The position numbers and the translations under genes were made by a program. From the NCBI GenBank assembly GCA_019422065.1, contig JAHZEA010000015.1:12114-44517 (forward strand): a stretch of 32,404 nt of DNA, read 5' to 3'. Positions within the stretch are counted from its first letter, which is position 1, and each line of letters starts with the position of its first letter. Source of the stretch: Lachnospiraceae bacterium. Its GTDB lineage: Bacteria > Bacillota > Clostridia > Lachnospirales > Anaerotignaceae. The notes under the pieces were generated by a model. The model saw only the letters and a program-made list of their open reading frames with translations, ran no database searches and had not been told where the DNA came from. Positions 15,173-23,280 of this stretch are shown here, one piece after another.

Positions 15173-16437
15173 TTCCATTCCCCCTTTCGGTGAAGAAACT
15201 GAATTATATAACCATGCAATGCTGCTGTACTTTGAATTGTTTGAAATAACAAAATAAAAAGAATAAACCCCAAAGCACTGTTTTTAAAAGGTATTTTTAG
15301 TTTTTTCTGATACAAGTACATGCTGCAAAATAATAAAACACAAACAAAAAGTGTAAAAAGTGTAAGAAATCCTGCTAAATAAAAATATCCTAAAAATGCA
15401 ATAATAATTGCCGGAATTAATCCAAACAAATAAGCAATATCCAAATAAATTACAGACAAGTTAATTAAAGTAAAATTACGGGAATAGGCTGTACCTTGCT
15501 GCCAAGGCGGAACAGACGATAAACCCTCAATCATGCCTATTGCCCATCTTTTGCGTTGATTATATAATGCATTTAATGTTTTTGGAACAGCTGTATAGCC
15601 TACAGCTCTTGGTTCATAGGTAGAAGAAAGGCCTTTGCGCAGTAAATGGTAGGTTAATACTATGTCTTCTCCCAATACATTTTGCCAGCCTCCTAATTTT
15701 CTTACTTCCTCAGTTTTATAAGCACTAAATGCGCCTTGTGCCACTAATGTGGAACGATAACTTCCTTGAAAGCGTTTAATGGCTGCAATACTAAGCAGAT
15801 AATCATAATTTTGCATTTTTGTAATTAAGGAATCATTTGTATTTTGGACATACAAGTTTCCCGCAACACAAGCGCTTTTACATGCTATAATGTGATTCAT
15901 AATTTTTTGAACCGCATGTTTTTCTAAATAGGTATCAGCGTCTACAGTAATAAAATACGGTGTTCGAACCATAGCTAATCCAGTATTTAATGCATAAGAC
16001 TTTCCGATTTCACTACAATAAACATATTCTACTGAACATTTGGTGGTATTTATTTTTTGCATGTTAAGTATTTTTTCTTTAGTACAATCGTTGGAAGCAT
16101 TATCTACAACAAGCAGGTGAATGTGTCCAGCGTATTCTTGCTCTAAAATTTTCTGTATAGATTTTGAAATAGTTTTGCCTTCATTGTGTGCACATAGAAT
16201 AATTGTGGTGTTTATTGCAGTTGTGGGGTAATTTTGCAATTTCCAGTTTAGTAGGTTTGAAAAAAATAATGTACTCATTAAAAATCCCGGGAGTAAAGCA
16301 ATTCCACAAATGACCAACCAAACATAAATTGCTGGAAAAATATAAGAAACCTCCTTAGCCCAGCTAATTGCAAGTATAAATGAAATGGTTAGCCAAAGTA
16401 CACCAAAGCAAATAGAAATAATATATTTAGCTTTCAA
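15169..16437 (-). CDS. Processive membrane GT2 glycosyltransferase (IcaA/PgaC-type)
   Basis: 422 residues: two N-terminal spans (about 4-26 and 32-57), a cytosolic GT-A domain, and several C-terminal spans (about 325-410). Catalytic features: Asp112 in VVDNASND, DAD at 166-168, GED ending Asp258, and QRKRW at 294-298, the QxxRW signature of processive synthases such as poly-N-acetylglucosamine and hyaluronan synthases. The polymer is unknown. The TTG at 16437 is chosen because GAGG (16446-16449) lies 8 nt upstream; the GTG at 16446 overlaps that site. It is the only minus-strand gene for over 20 kb on its left and over 8 kb on its right, and it prefers ATT over ATA for Ile, unlike its neighbours, suggesting transfer. 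A TATAAT box lies upstream (about 16475-16480) without a good -35. Confidence 0.9.
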   Translation of the reverse strand: MKAKYIISICFGVLWLTISFILAISWAKEVSYIFPAIYVWLVICGIALLPGFLMSTLFFSNLLNWKLQNYPTTAINTTIILCAHNEGKTISKSIQKILEQEYAGHIHLLVVDNASNDCTKEKILNMQKINTTKCSVEYVYCSEIGKSYALNTGLAMVRTPYFITVDADTYLEKHAVQKIMNHIIACKSACVAGNLYVQNTNDSLITKMQNYDYLLSIAAIKRFQGSYRSTLVAQGAFSAYKTEEVRKLGGWQNVLGEDIVLTYHLLRKGLSSTYEPRAVGYTAVPKTLNALYNQRKRWAIGMIEGLSSVPPWQQGTAYSRNFTLINLSVIYLDIAYLFGLIPAIIIAFLGYFYLAGFLTLFTLFVCVLLFCSMYLYQKKLKIPFKNSALGFILFILLFQTIQSTAALHGYIIQFLHRKGEWK

Positions 16438-16691
16438 AATAATCACCTCTGCTACAATATATGCCAGTATATTATAAAAAGTGACTATTTTTGACAGTAA
16501 AGAAACTATTCATTTTTTAAAATATGAAAGCTAATTTAAAATTTTAATATAAATAGAAGTTTAAACATAAACTTCAAAAATTAATTATATTGATTGAGAA
16601 ATCTGGTAATACACTGAAAATTTTGAGTTTTATAATATTGTAATGCTTTGCTGGGTATGATAGTATAATCAAAAAAACCAAGGAGAAGAAG

Positions 16692-17624
16692 ATGACTGCA
16701 TTTTTTACTGTTGCTGATAAGCTTATAACTTTGTTTATTTATATAATTATCGGATACGCAATAAGAAGGGCAAATGTTGTTGATTCAAAGTTTGAATCCG
16801 GTTTAATTAAGTTTCTTATGAGTGTTTCTCTGCCGGCTCTTGTTATAAATACTTTTCAAACAAGCTATACACCGGAACTTTTAAAAAGAGGCGCACTTAT
16901 TTATTTAGTAAGCCTTATTATATATGTTTTCAGTATTATAATAGGTGTTTTATCTGGCTGGCTTTTAAAAATAGATAAAAAATCCCTTGGGGTTTGGATA
17001 TTTGCTGTTGTATTCCCTAACCATTGTTTTATGGGCTGGCCGGTAATGAGCGCTGTATTTGGAGAAGATGCTTTGTTTTACGCGGCTTTTGCTAATTTGG
17101 GCTTTTCAACTTTTGCGTATACTTATGGAATATATATCATATCAAAATACGGTGATAATAAAGATAATAAAATGTCTTTAAAAAGCCTTATTTTAACGCC
17201 TATTAATGTTTCTATACTTATAGGAATTATAATGTTTGTAACAGGCTTATCACTGCCGTCATCAATAGGAAATGCCGTAAGCGGGCTTGGCTCAGTTACA
17301 ACGCCTCTTGCTATGATTTACTGCGGAATGCTTCTTAATGGAAACAAGATTTTATCCGTTTTTGGTGATTGGCGGGTTTATGCAGTATCATTTATAAGAC
17401 TTATATTTATTCCTGTTCTTGTATTTATTTTCGCAAAAATATTTATTACGGACCAAATGGTTTTATCTGTGCTTGTTATAGGCCACTCAATGCCTGTTGC
17501 TGGTTTTTGCGCTTTGTTCGCTGGGCAGTACGGCGGGGATGCTGTTTTGGCATCTAAATTTATATTTGTTTCAACTTTAATTTGCATAGTTACAATACCT
17601 TTTTTAGCTGTTTTTGTTTCATAA
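16692..17624 (+). CDS. AEC family (auxin efflux carrier-like) transporter
   Basis: A 310-residue membrane protein with about 10 predicted spans in two five-helix halves, matching bacterial AEC/MdcF-type carriers. Typical segments are LIKFLMSVSLPALVINTF in the first half and SVLVIGHSMPVAGF in the second, where a helix-breaking proline marks the crossover. Bacterial members transport small carboxylates such as malate or malonate; the substrate here is not predictable, since no metabolic partner gene adjoins it. AAGGAG precedes the ATG. A TATAAT at 16664-16669 lacks a convincing -35 partner. Confidence 0.9.
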   Translation: MTAFFTVADKLITLFIYIIIGYAIRRANVVDSKFESGLIKFLMSVSLPALVINTFQTSYTPELLKRGALIYLVSLIIYVFSIIIGVLSGWLLKIDKKSLGVWIFAVVFPNHCFMGWPVMSAVFGEDALFYAAFANLGFSTFAYTYGIYIISKYGDNKDNKMSLKSLILTPINVSILIGIIMFVTGLSLPSSIGNAVSGLGSVTTPLAMIYCGMLLNGNKILSVFGDWRVYAVSFIRLIFIPVLVFIFAKIFITDQMVLSVLVIGHSMPVAGFCALFAGQYGGDAVLASKFIFVSTLICIVTIPFLAVFVS

Positions 17625-17692
17625 ACTGCTGTACCCAAATACGCTTTTTTGCATACAATACTTATTAATAAAGCGTTTAACGGGGGATTAAT

Positions 17693-18217
17693 ATGTATTA
17701 TCCTAATGATGAAACTAATAACAATGGTGTATTTCCTATGTTTATGCCTGTTACCGGCGTAATAAGGAGTATAACAGATTTCAGCAATGGTGGATGTGTT
17801 AAGCTTTTTAATGTAGTAAAAAAGGATGGCACAGTTACTGATTTTATTGTGGATTGGTCAACTTATTTTACTGAGAATGTTCCATTAAGAGAGGGTATGG
17901 TGGCTACATTTTATTACAATACAAATGTGCCGGCTGTTCTTATATACCCGCCGCAGTTTAAAGCTGTTGTAGTGGAGCCTTTAAACAGTGACTACAGTGA
18001 AAAAATTAAGGTTGATTATTTTAACTCGGATTTTGTAAGCTCTGATAATACGCTTCAGATTAATATGGACCCGGAAACTAAGGTTTATCTGCAAAACGGC
18101 CAATATTTTAACGGAAGTATTGCAGACCGCAATCTAGTTGTTTTTTATGATTCAGCAACAAAGAGCATTCCGGCGGTTACTACACCTAAAAAAATAATTG
18201 TCCTTTGCAATAATTAA
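17693..18217 (+). CDS. Conserved two-repeat beta-strand protein, unknown function
   Basis: A 174-residue protein with no signal peptide or membrane span. Its composition (many Val, Tyr, Phe, Asn, Pro) suggests beta structure. Two halves look like diverged copies: the first runs from VTGVIRSITDF through STYFTENVPLREGMVATFYY to YPPQFKAVVV (about 20-100), the second from NTLQINMDPETKVYL through LVVFYDSATKSIP to TPKKIIVL (about 120-171), each closing with a proline-led strand. I recognise similar proteins as hypothetical in Clostridia but know no function. GGGGG precedes the ATG, and a 7-bp inverted repeat (17641-17647 / 17670-17676) lies just upstream of that site. A strong terminator follows. 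Confidence 0.8.
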   Translation: MYYPNDETNNNGVFPMFMPVTGVIRSITDFSNGGCVKLFNVVKKDGTVTDFIVDWSTYFTENVPLREGMVATFYYNTNVPAVLIYPPQFKAVVVEPLNSDYSEKIKVDYFNSDFVSSDNTLQINMDPETKVYLQNGQYFNGSIADRNLVVFYDSATKSIPAVTTPKKIIVLCNN

Positions 18218-18224
18218 TTCTTTA

Positions 18225-18248
18225 GCGGCCTTTTTGGGCCGCATTTTT
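18225..18248 (+). terminator. Intrinsic terminator
   Basis: GCGGCC (18225-18230) pairs with GGCCGC (18237-18242) around a 6-nt loop, followed by ATTTTT. It closes the unit ending at 18217. Confidence 0.9.
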
Positions 18249-18299
18249 ATGTTTTATTTGTTTAGTTAATAATATTCTGCAATAATCATTAAATTATAA

Positions 18300-18329
18300 T
18301 TGATGAATATTTATAAGTTAGGTTATAAT
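18300..18329 (+). promoter_or_regulatory. Promoter of the tlpA-like redox operon
   Basis: TTGATG at 18300-18305, 18-nt spacer, perfect TATAAT at 18324-18329, about 37 nt upstream of the expressed ORF's expected transcription start to ATG. Confidence 0.6.
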
Positions 18330-18372
18330 AAGCTAAGCTCTGCAAAATTAATTTACATAAAGGAGATTTTAG

Positions 18373-19074
18373 ATGAAAAAAATATTAGTTGTAATTTCTG
18401 CGTTTTTTGTTTTATTTTCTTTTACTGCATGCTCAAAAGATGAAATACCGTCGGTAGAGGAAAGGGCACAGGCATTATTAACAGGAGAAATTTCTATTGA
18501 CGAGATGGAAGAAAAAGGCTGGATTGATGAAGATTTAATAAATTATCTTGATAACAATACTGGAAATATTCAAGGTACTGCTGACAATTTAGATGAAGAA
18601 GCAGGAGTATACTTAGGGGATTTTGACACAGTTGATTTACAGGGTAATCAAGTAAAGAGTGATATATTTTCACAGTATGATTTAACTCTTGTAAATCTTT
18701 GGACAACCAACTGCGGTTACTGTATAGAGGAAATGCCGTATTTAGAGGAAATTAAAAACGAGCTTACAGAAAGCGGCAAAAGTTTTAATGTTGTAGGTAT
18801 TTGTCTTGATATTAATTCTTCCGGTAGCATAAACGAGGATAAGCTTGAAAAAGCTCAGCAGATAATTAATTCAACAGGCATTACTTATACAAATATAATG
18901 CCTGATGATGTTATTTGGGAAAATAAAGCCGGCTCTGTTTCTGCCGTTCCGGAATCGTTTTTTGTAGACAGTGAAGGCAAGCTTGTGGGAGAAACTATAT
19001 TAGGTGCTAAAGACAAAGAAAATTGGCTCAGCACAATAGAAGATAAGTTTGAAGAATTGGAAGGAACTGATTAA
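18373..19074 (+). CDS. TlpA/ResA-like thioredoxin-fold lipoprotein
   Basis: A 233-residue lipoprotein. The signal peptide MKKILVVISAFFVLFSFTAC ends in the lipobox FTAC with lipidated Cys20. A polar linker follows to about residue 80, then a thioredoxin-fold domain with VNLWTTNCGYCIEEMPYLEE, active site CGYC, and the cis-proline region SAVPESFFVDSEG. TlpA/ResA proteins reduce or shuffle disulfides outside the membrane; usually the motif reads W-x-x-W/P-C-x-x-C, here WTTNCGYC. It is first in a three-gene operon with a CXXC membrane peptide (2-nt gap) and a polyferredoxin membrane protein, which suggests electrons are passed across the membrane to this domain. Ribosome binding site AAAGGAG. Confidence 0.92.
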   Translation: MKKILVVISAFFVLFSFTACSKDEIPSVEERAQALLTGEISIDEMEEKGWIDEDLINYLDNNTGNIQGTADNLDEEAGVYLGDFDTVDLQGNQVKSDIFSQYDLTLVNLWTTNCGYCIEEMPYLEEIKNELTESGKSFNVVGICLDINSSGSINEDKLEKAQQIINSTGITYTNIMPDDVIWENKAGSVSAVPESFFVDSEGKLVGETILGAKDKENWLSTIEDKFEELEGTD

Positions 19075-19076
19075 TT

Positions 19077-19226
19077 ATGTTTTTGAAAAATAAAAGCTCG
19101 GCTCTTACGGCGTTTATGCTTTTAGCGGGATTTTTATTTTTGTTTATTGGTGTATACCGTGGAGAAAGCATAATTGTTTTTGAAAAAGCCGTTAATATTT
19201 GTTTGGAGTGTATAGGAATTGGTTAA
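19077..19226 (+). CDS. CD1871A-family CXXC membrane peptide, 49 residues
   Basis: This small gene lies between the TlpA-like gene (stop at 19074) and the polyferredoxin gene (start 19219, 8-nt overlap). The product starts MFLKNKSSALTAFML, has one membrane span (about residues 9-26), a short extracytoplasmic or cytoplasmic segment, and the C-terminal ICLECIGIG with a CLEC motif. Length, span and terminal CxxCIG match the CD1871A family named from Clostridioides difficile, where it also neighbours TlpA and 4Fe-4S membrane proteins. The terminal CXXC could relay thiol electrons. AAGGA lies 10 nt upstream of the ATG. Confidence 0.85.
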   Translation: MFLKNKSSALTAFMLLAGFLFLFIGVYRGESIIVFEKAVNICLECIGIG

Positions 19227-20088
19227 TAACAAAAAGAGTAATGATAATTTCAGGCATATTATTCAGGCACTTTGGACTTTAATTACTAACGCATATATTA
19301 TAGGCTTTATACGTGGAAAAATTTACCAAGGAAAAATAAAAAGCGTATGTGTTCCGGGGCTTAACTGCTATTCCTGCCCCGGAGCTGTAGCTTCATGTCC
19401 TATAGGTGCGCTTCAGGCAGTAATAGGCAGCTATGAATACAAGTTTTCTTTTTACATAGCAGGTTTTTTTATAATTATAGGCACATTTATGGGGCGTTTT
19501 GTATGCGGATATTTATGTCCTTTTGGTCTGTTTCAGGACTTGCTTAACAAAATACCTTTAAGGTTTAAGGTCAGTACGTTTAAGTTTGATAAAATTTTAA
19601 GATACTTCAAATACTTAGTATTAATTGTATTTGTTGTTTTAATGCCTATTTTTATAACAGATATTATAGGGCAGGGTTTTCCTTGGTTTTGTAAGCTTAT
19701 TTGTCCGGCAGGCACACTGGAAGGCGGCGTTCCTTTAGTTCTGCTTAACGATGCTATGAGAAGTACAGTAGGGCTTTTGTTTGGCTGGAAATTCTTTATT
19801 CTTATTGCAGTTATAATACTGTCAGTTATAATTTACAGGCCGTTTTGCAAATATGTTTGTCCTCTTGGGGCAATTTATTCTTTGTTCAATCCAATTTCTG
19901 CTTTTAAATATAGTATAAATACAGATAAATGTATAAACTGCAAAATGTGTGTCCAAACATGTAAAATGGGTTGTAATCCTTTAGAAAATCCAAACAGTAT
20001 GGAATGTATAAGATGTGGAAAATGCAAGAGTATTTGCCCTGAAGAAGCCATAGAATACACGTTTTTTAATTCGCGTAAAAAGATATAA
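19219..20088 (+). CDS. NapH-like polyferredoxin membrane protein (4Fe-4S)
   Basis: 289 residues with about four to five membrane spans. Membrane-proximal cysteine motifs LNCYSCPGAVASCPIGA, CGYLCPFG, CKLICPAG and CKYVCPLG are followed by a cytoplasmic ferredoxin domain with CINCKMCVQTCKMGCNP and CIRCGKCKSICP, binding two 4Fe-4S clusters. This is the NapH/NosR/YccM-like architecture of membrane electron carriers. The TTG at 19219 has GGAG 10 nt upstream and overlaps the CXXC peptide gene by 8 nt, so the genes are coupled. In this context it most likely delivers electrons from cytoplasmic ferredoxin to the CXXC peptide and the TlpA-like lipoprotein; that direction is inference. Confidence 0.92.
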   Translation: MVNNKKSNDNFRHIIQALWTLITNAYIIGFIRGKIYQGKIKSVCVPGLNCYSCPGAVASCPIGALQAVIGSYEYKFSFYIAGFFIIIGTFMGRFVCGYLCPFGLFQDLLNKIPLRFKVSTFKFDKILRYFKYLVLIVFVVLMPIFITDIIGQGFPWFCKLICPAGTLEGGVPLVLLNDAMRSTVGLLFGWKFFILIAVIILSVIIYRPFCKYVCPLGAIYSLFNPISAFKYSINTDKCINCKMCVQTCKMGCNPLENPNSMECIRCGKCKSICPEEAIEYTFFNSRKKI

Positions 20089-20154
20089 ATTTAAGTGGAA
20101 TATTTATGAATATAATTAATTTTAATTGAAAGTATAAACAACAGGAGGTGTAAT

Positions 20155-21426
20155 ATGATACAGCTTAAAACCCTTTCAAACGGAGTAAGGGTGGTTCTTG
20201 AGGAACTGCCTTATGTAAGAAGTGTGGCTTTTGGTATATATGTAAAAAACGGCTCCGCCCATGAGGATAAGGAACATGAGGGTATTTCCCATTATATAGA
20301 ACATATGCTTTTTAAAGGCACAAAAAATAGAACATCAAAGCAAATTGCGGAGGATATGGACGAGCTTGGCGGCCAGATAAATGCCTATACAACTAAAGAA
20401 TATACATGTTATCATTTTAGAACACTGGACAGCCATTTTGATAAGGCTTTGGACATATTAAGTGATATGTTTTTAAATTCAAATTTTGACGAAACAGATA
20501 TTGCTAAGGAAAGAAATGTTATAACAGAGGAAATAAATATGTATGACGATGACCCTGAGGAAAGGGTTCAGGATATAATGCAGTATAACATTTGGAAAAA
20601 TTCAACTTTAGCTCATCCTATACTTGGCACTGAAGAAACTATATCTGATTTTGATTCCAAAAAAATTTATAATTATTTTAAAAATCATTACCGAAACGAC
20701 AATACGGTTATTTCTGTAGTAGGCAGTTTTAAAACTGACGAAATGCTTTATAAACTGGAAAAAGTTTTTGGAGGATGGAAAACTCAAAAACCGGATAAAA
20801 TATTGACTGTAAACGCAAAATATTACCCTTCAATAGCTTCTGAAGAAAAGGACACAGAACAGCTGCATTTGTGCTTATCTTTTCCGGCATATAAAAGAGA
20901 GCATAAAATGAAATATCCTTATGCTATATTAAATGCTGTTTTTGGCGGCGGCATGAGCTCAATGCTTTTTCAAAGAGTACGTGAGGAAAATGGACTTTCA
21001 TACACAATATACAGTTTTCCTTCGTCTTATGAAAATACAGGCTCTTTTACTATTTATACGGCTTTAAATCCGGCTCAGGCACAAAGTGTATGCAGTATTA
21101 TTAAAGGCTGTGTTGCTGAGCTTAAATCAAATGGTATATCAAAAGATTTGCTTAACAAAACAAAAACACAGCTTATAAGCGGTTTTATAATAGGCAATGA
21201 AAGCACTATAAGCCGTATGACATCAAACGGAGTGTCTGTTTTAATGCTAGGTTATGCCAACGAGCAGGAAGAAACAATAAGAGAGGCAGAAATGGCAACA
21301 AAAGAAGATGTTGTTAATGCGGCTAATGAAGTTTTTGATTTTGAAAAAATTTCAATTTCTGCATGCGGCAATGTAGCTAATTCAGATTTAACCAATTTAG
21401 CGGATATATTTTACACGAATAATTAA
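20155..21426 (+). CDS. M16 family zinc peptidase (processing-peptidase-like)
   Basis: A 423-residue single-chain M16 peptidase of the YmxG/MPP-beta type. The inverted zinc motif HYIEH has His46, Glu49 and His50, and the distal ligand Glu126 follows exactly 76 residues later in ITEEINMYDD. The C-terminal half contains the glycine-rich loop FGGGMSSMLFQRVREE and LSYTIYSF typical of the family. No signal peptide is present, so it acts in the cytoplasm. In Bacillus the homologue lies near pnp and rpsO and its substrate is unknown. AGGAGGTG precedes the ATG. It could be cotranscribed with the redox operon (66-nt gap, no terminator). Confidence 0.95.
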   Translation: MIQLKTLSNGVRVVLEELPYVRSVAFGIYVKNGSAHEDKEHEGISHYIEHMLFKGTKNRTSKQIAEDMDELGGQINAYTTKEYTCYHFRTLDSHFDKALDILSDMFLNSNFDETDIAKERNVITEEINMYDDDPEERVQDIMQYNIWKNSTLAHPILGTEETISDFDSKKIYNYFKNHYRNDNTVISVVGSFKTDEMLYKLEKVFGGWKTQKPDKILTVNAKYYPSIASEEKDTEQLHLCLSFPAYKREHKMKYPYAILNAVFGGGMSSMLFQRVREENGLSYTIYSFPSSYENTGSFTIYTALNPAQAQSVCSIIKGCVAELKSNGISKDLLNKTKTQLISGFIIGNESTISRMTSNGVSVLMLGYANEQEETIREAEMATKEDVVNAANEVFDFEKISISACGNVANSDLTNLADIFYTNN

Positions 21427-21475
21427 GCCATAAAAAGGGAAGATTATTTATAGATTAATATAAAGGAGTGGTCTT

Positions 21476-21706
21476 ATGAAAATACTTGATTGGGTTTCAC
21501 TTACACTTGTAATTATAGGCGCCTTAAACTGGGGACTTATCGGTTTTTTTGATTTTAACCTTGTAACTTCTATATTTAATGGAAGCTTAAGCTTTATAGC
21601 AAGAATTATATTTGCTTTAGTTGGTCTTGCCGGACTTTACAGCTTAAGTATTTACGGAAGACTTGATGCGGCTTACAGTTTAAAAGAAGCTAAACATACT
21701 CATTAA
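21476..21706 (+). CDS. DUF378 family small membrane protein
   Basis: 76 residues with two spans. The motif WVSLTLVIIGALNWGLIGFF followed by DFN and the second span ARIIFALVGLAGLYSL are the DUF378 (YuzA-like) pattern. The function of the family is unknown. A short His-ending tail AKHTH is cytosolic by the positive-inside rule or undetermined. GGAG lies upstream of the ATG; a 15-bp terminator follows directly. Confidence 0.93.
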   Translation: MKILDWVSLTLVIIGALNWGLIGFFDFNLVTSIFNGSLSFIARIIFALVGLAGLYSLSIYGRLDAAYSLKEAKHTH

Positions 21707-21712
21707 TATGGG

Positions 21713-21749
21713 CGGCGCGATAAATAATATTATTTATCGTGCCGTTTTT
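21713..21749 (+). terminator. Intrinsic terminator after DUF378 gene
   Basis: CGGCGCGATAAATA (21713-21726) pairs with TATTTATCGTGCCG (21731-21744), 14 bp with one G-U pair and a 4-nt loop, followed by five T. Confidence 0.92.
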
Positions 21750-21862
21750 ACTTAATGCCGTTAATTGTTTTATTTGGTTTTACTTTGTTTTTTTATTTGT
21801 TATTTAGTTTTAAAAAGAAGAAAAAAACACTTAAAATACAGTAAAACAAAGCATTTTGTGCT

Positions 21863-21890
21863 TTGAAATATATTCATAATATGTTATAAT
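21863..21890 (+). promoter_or_regulatory. Promoter of the aminotransferase-like gene
   Basis: TTGAAA at 21863-21868, 16-nt spacer, perfect TATAAT at 21885-21890. The leader is about 100 nt. The rest of the 21750-21999 spacer shows no gene. Confidence 0.6.
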
Positions 21891-21999
21891 TTATAAGCAT
21901 TTTAAGACAATAAAATATATGGTATATCATTAATTTGTGCTCAAAAGGTATTGGCTTAATTGAATATTATATATTTTGATTTTAAAGGGAGGATTTAAA

Positions 22000-23241
22000 A
22001 TGGCTGACAGCTACATACAGAAAATTATTTCTGAAAGATTAGGCGGAAGAAGATTTGGAAAGGATACGGTTTTATCTGTAAATGATAAAATTAACGTATC
22101 TAAAGACTCAGCCGTTGCCGAACATCCTGAATTAACATTAATAGATTTTAGCTCAAATGAACCGGATGCTATGGCAGATTACGGTGTAATAAATGAATTT
22201 GCAAAACAGGCTAACATATGGGAAAATAGGGTTTGCTGTTCTGGAACAGAAGCGAGTTTTGCTATTGCAGCTGCTGAATATATGAAAAATGTATTTGGTG
22301 TTGAAAATTTAGACCCAAATACAGATGTTTCATACAATTCAGGCGTTGTATCAGCTGTATTTTCTGCAATGCAGGCTTTTATTAATACGGGTGATGTGGC
22401 TATTGTAGCTTCTCCTGTTTGTGGTAAGGTATTAAAAGCTATTGAATTATTAGGTGGTGAAACATATTTACTTCCGCTTACAGAAAGCAACGGATATTTA
22501 CCAGATTTAGATTCTGTGCCTGAGGAAATAGCCGAAAAAGCTAAAGTTATTTACATCAATTATCCTAACAACCCTACAGGCGTTATGGGTACAGAAAAAG
22601 CCTTTAGAAAAATTGTAAGATTTGCCAAGAAAAATAAAATTGTTGTTATAAACGACGCCACATACGCTCCAATAGTATTCGATGGAGCTAAGCCGCTTAG
22701 TTTTCTTAGTGTTAATGGAGCTAAAGATGTAGGCATAGAAATTCATTCTTTAAGCAGTGCATTTAATATGTCTGGCTGGTCAATAGGTTTTACAGCAGGC
22801 AATGCGCTTATGGTAAAAGCTGTTTCAGCTTCTGCTGCTTTAAGTGGATTAAACAAATTTAAAGCCGAGCAGTTAGCTGCTAAATATGCACTTGAGCATA
22901 CTGAAATAACCGCTCAAACAGTTGAAAAATATTCAAGAAGACTTGATATGCTTACAGCGGCTCTTAAAAAGTGCGGTTTTAAAGTTAAAAAGCCAAAGGC
23001 TTCTATGTTTTTATTTGTAAAAGCGCCTATAGCTATTAAAGATGGTTTTAAATTTAAAACATCAGAGGATTTTTGCAGTTGGCTTTTAAATGAAAAACTT
23101 ATTGCTGCTGTACCATATAAAGACTGCGATAACGGTGTACGTTTTGCTGTTACATTTGCAGCTTTAGGCGAAAGCGAAGAAAAAGCCGTAATTGATAAAT
23201 TTATTGAAAGGCTTTCAGGCATAAAATTTGAGTTTGAGTAA
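22000..23241 (+). CDS. DapL-like aminotransferase homologue lacking the PLP lysine
   Basis: 413 residues with a fold-type-I aminotransferase layout like clostridial LL-diaminopimelate aminotransferases. Retained: YPNNPTG, the NDATYAPIVFDG segment with Asp and Tyr, and the C-terminal Arg in GVRFAVTF. Lost: where the family has S-x-S-K for the Schiff-base lysine the sequence is HSLSSAFNMSGWS, so Lys is Ser253 (AGT), and the phosphate-binding Arg of GWR is Ser261. The usual PGYP tyrosine position reads PVCG (Cys141). Reading frame and length are intact, so this is not simple decay. It probably cannot transaminate; a binding or regulatory role is inference. ATG 22000 has GGGAGG upstream and is chosen over 21976. 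hflX follows after 39 nt. Confidence 0.85.
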   Translation: MADSYIQKIISERLGGRRFGKDTVLSVNDKINVSKDSAVAEHPELTLIDFSSNEPDAMADYGVINEFAKQANIWENRVCCSGTEASFAIAAAEYMKNVFGVENLDPNTDVSYNSGVVSAVFSAMQAFINTGDVAIVASPVCGKVLKAIELLGGETYLLPLTESNGYLPDLDSVPEEIAEKAKVIYINYPNNPTGVMGTEKAFRKIVRFAKKNKIVVINDATYAPIVFDGAKPLSFLSVNGAKDVGIEIHSLSSAFNMSGWSIGFTAGNALMVKAVSASAALSGLNKFKAEQLAAKYALEHTEITAQTVEKYSRRLDMLTAALKKCGFKVKKPKASMFLFVKAPIAIKDGFKFKTSEDFCSWLLNEKLIAAVPYKDCDNGVRFAVTFAALGESEEKAVIDKFIERLSGIKFEFE

Positions 23242-23280
23242 TTTAATGAGTAATTTTGACATAATACTGGAGTGATTCAC

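Noticed and set aside
21976..21999. Earlier ATG for the aminotransferase-like gene
   Set aside because: The GGGAGG ribosome binding site lies within this extension and is positioned for the ATG at 22000.
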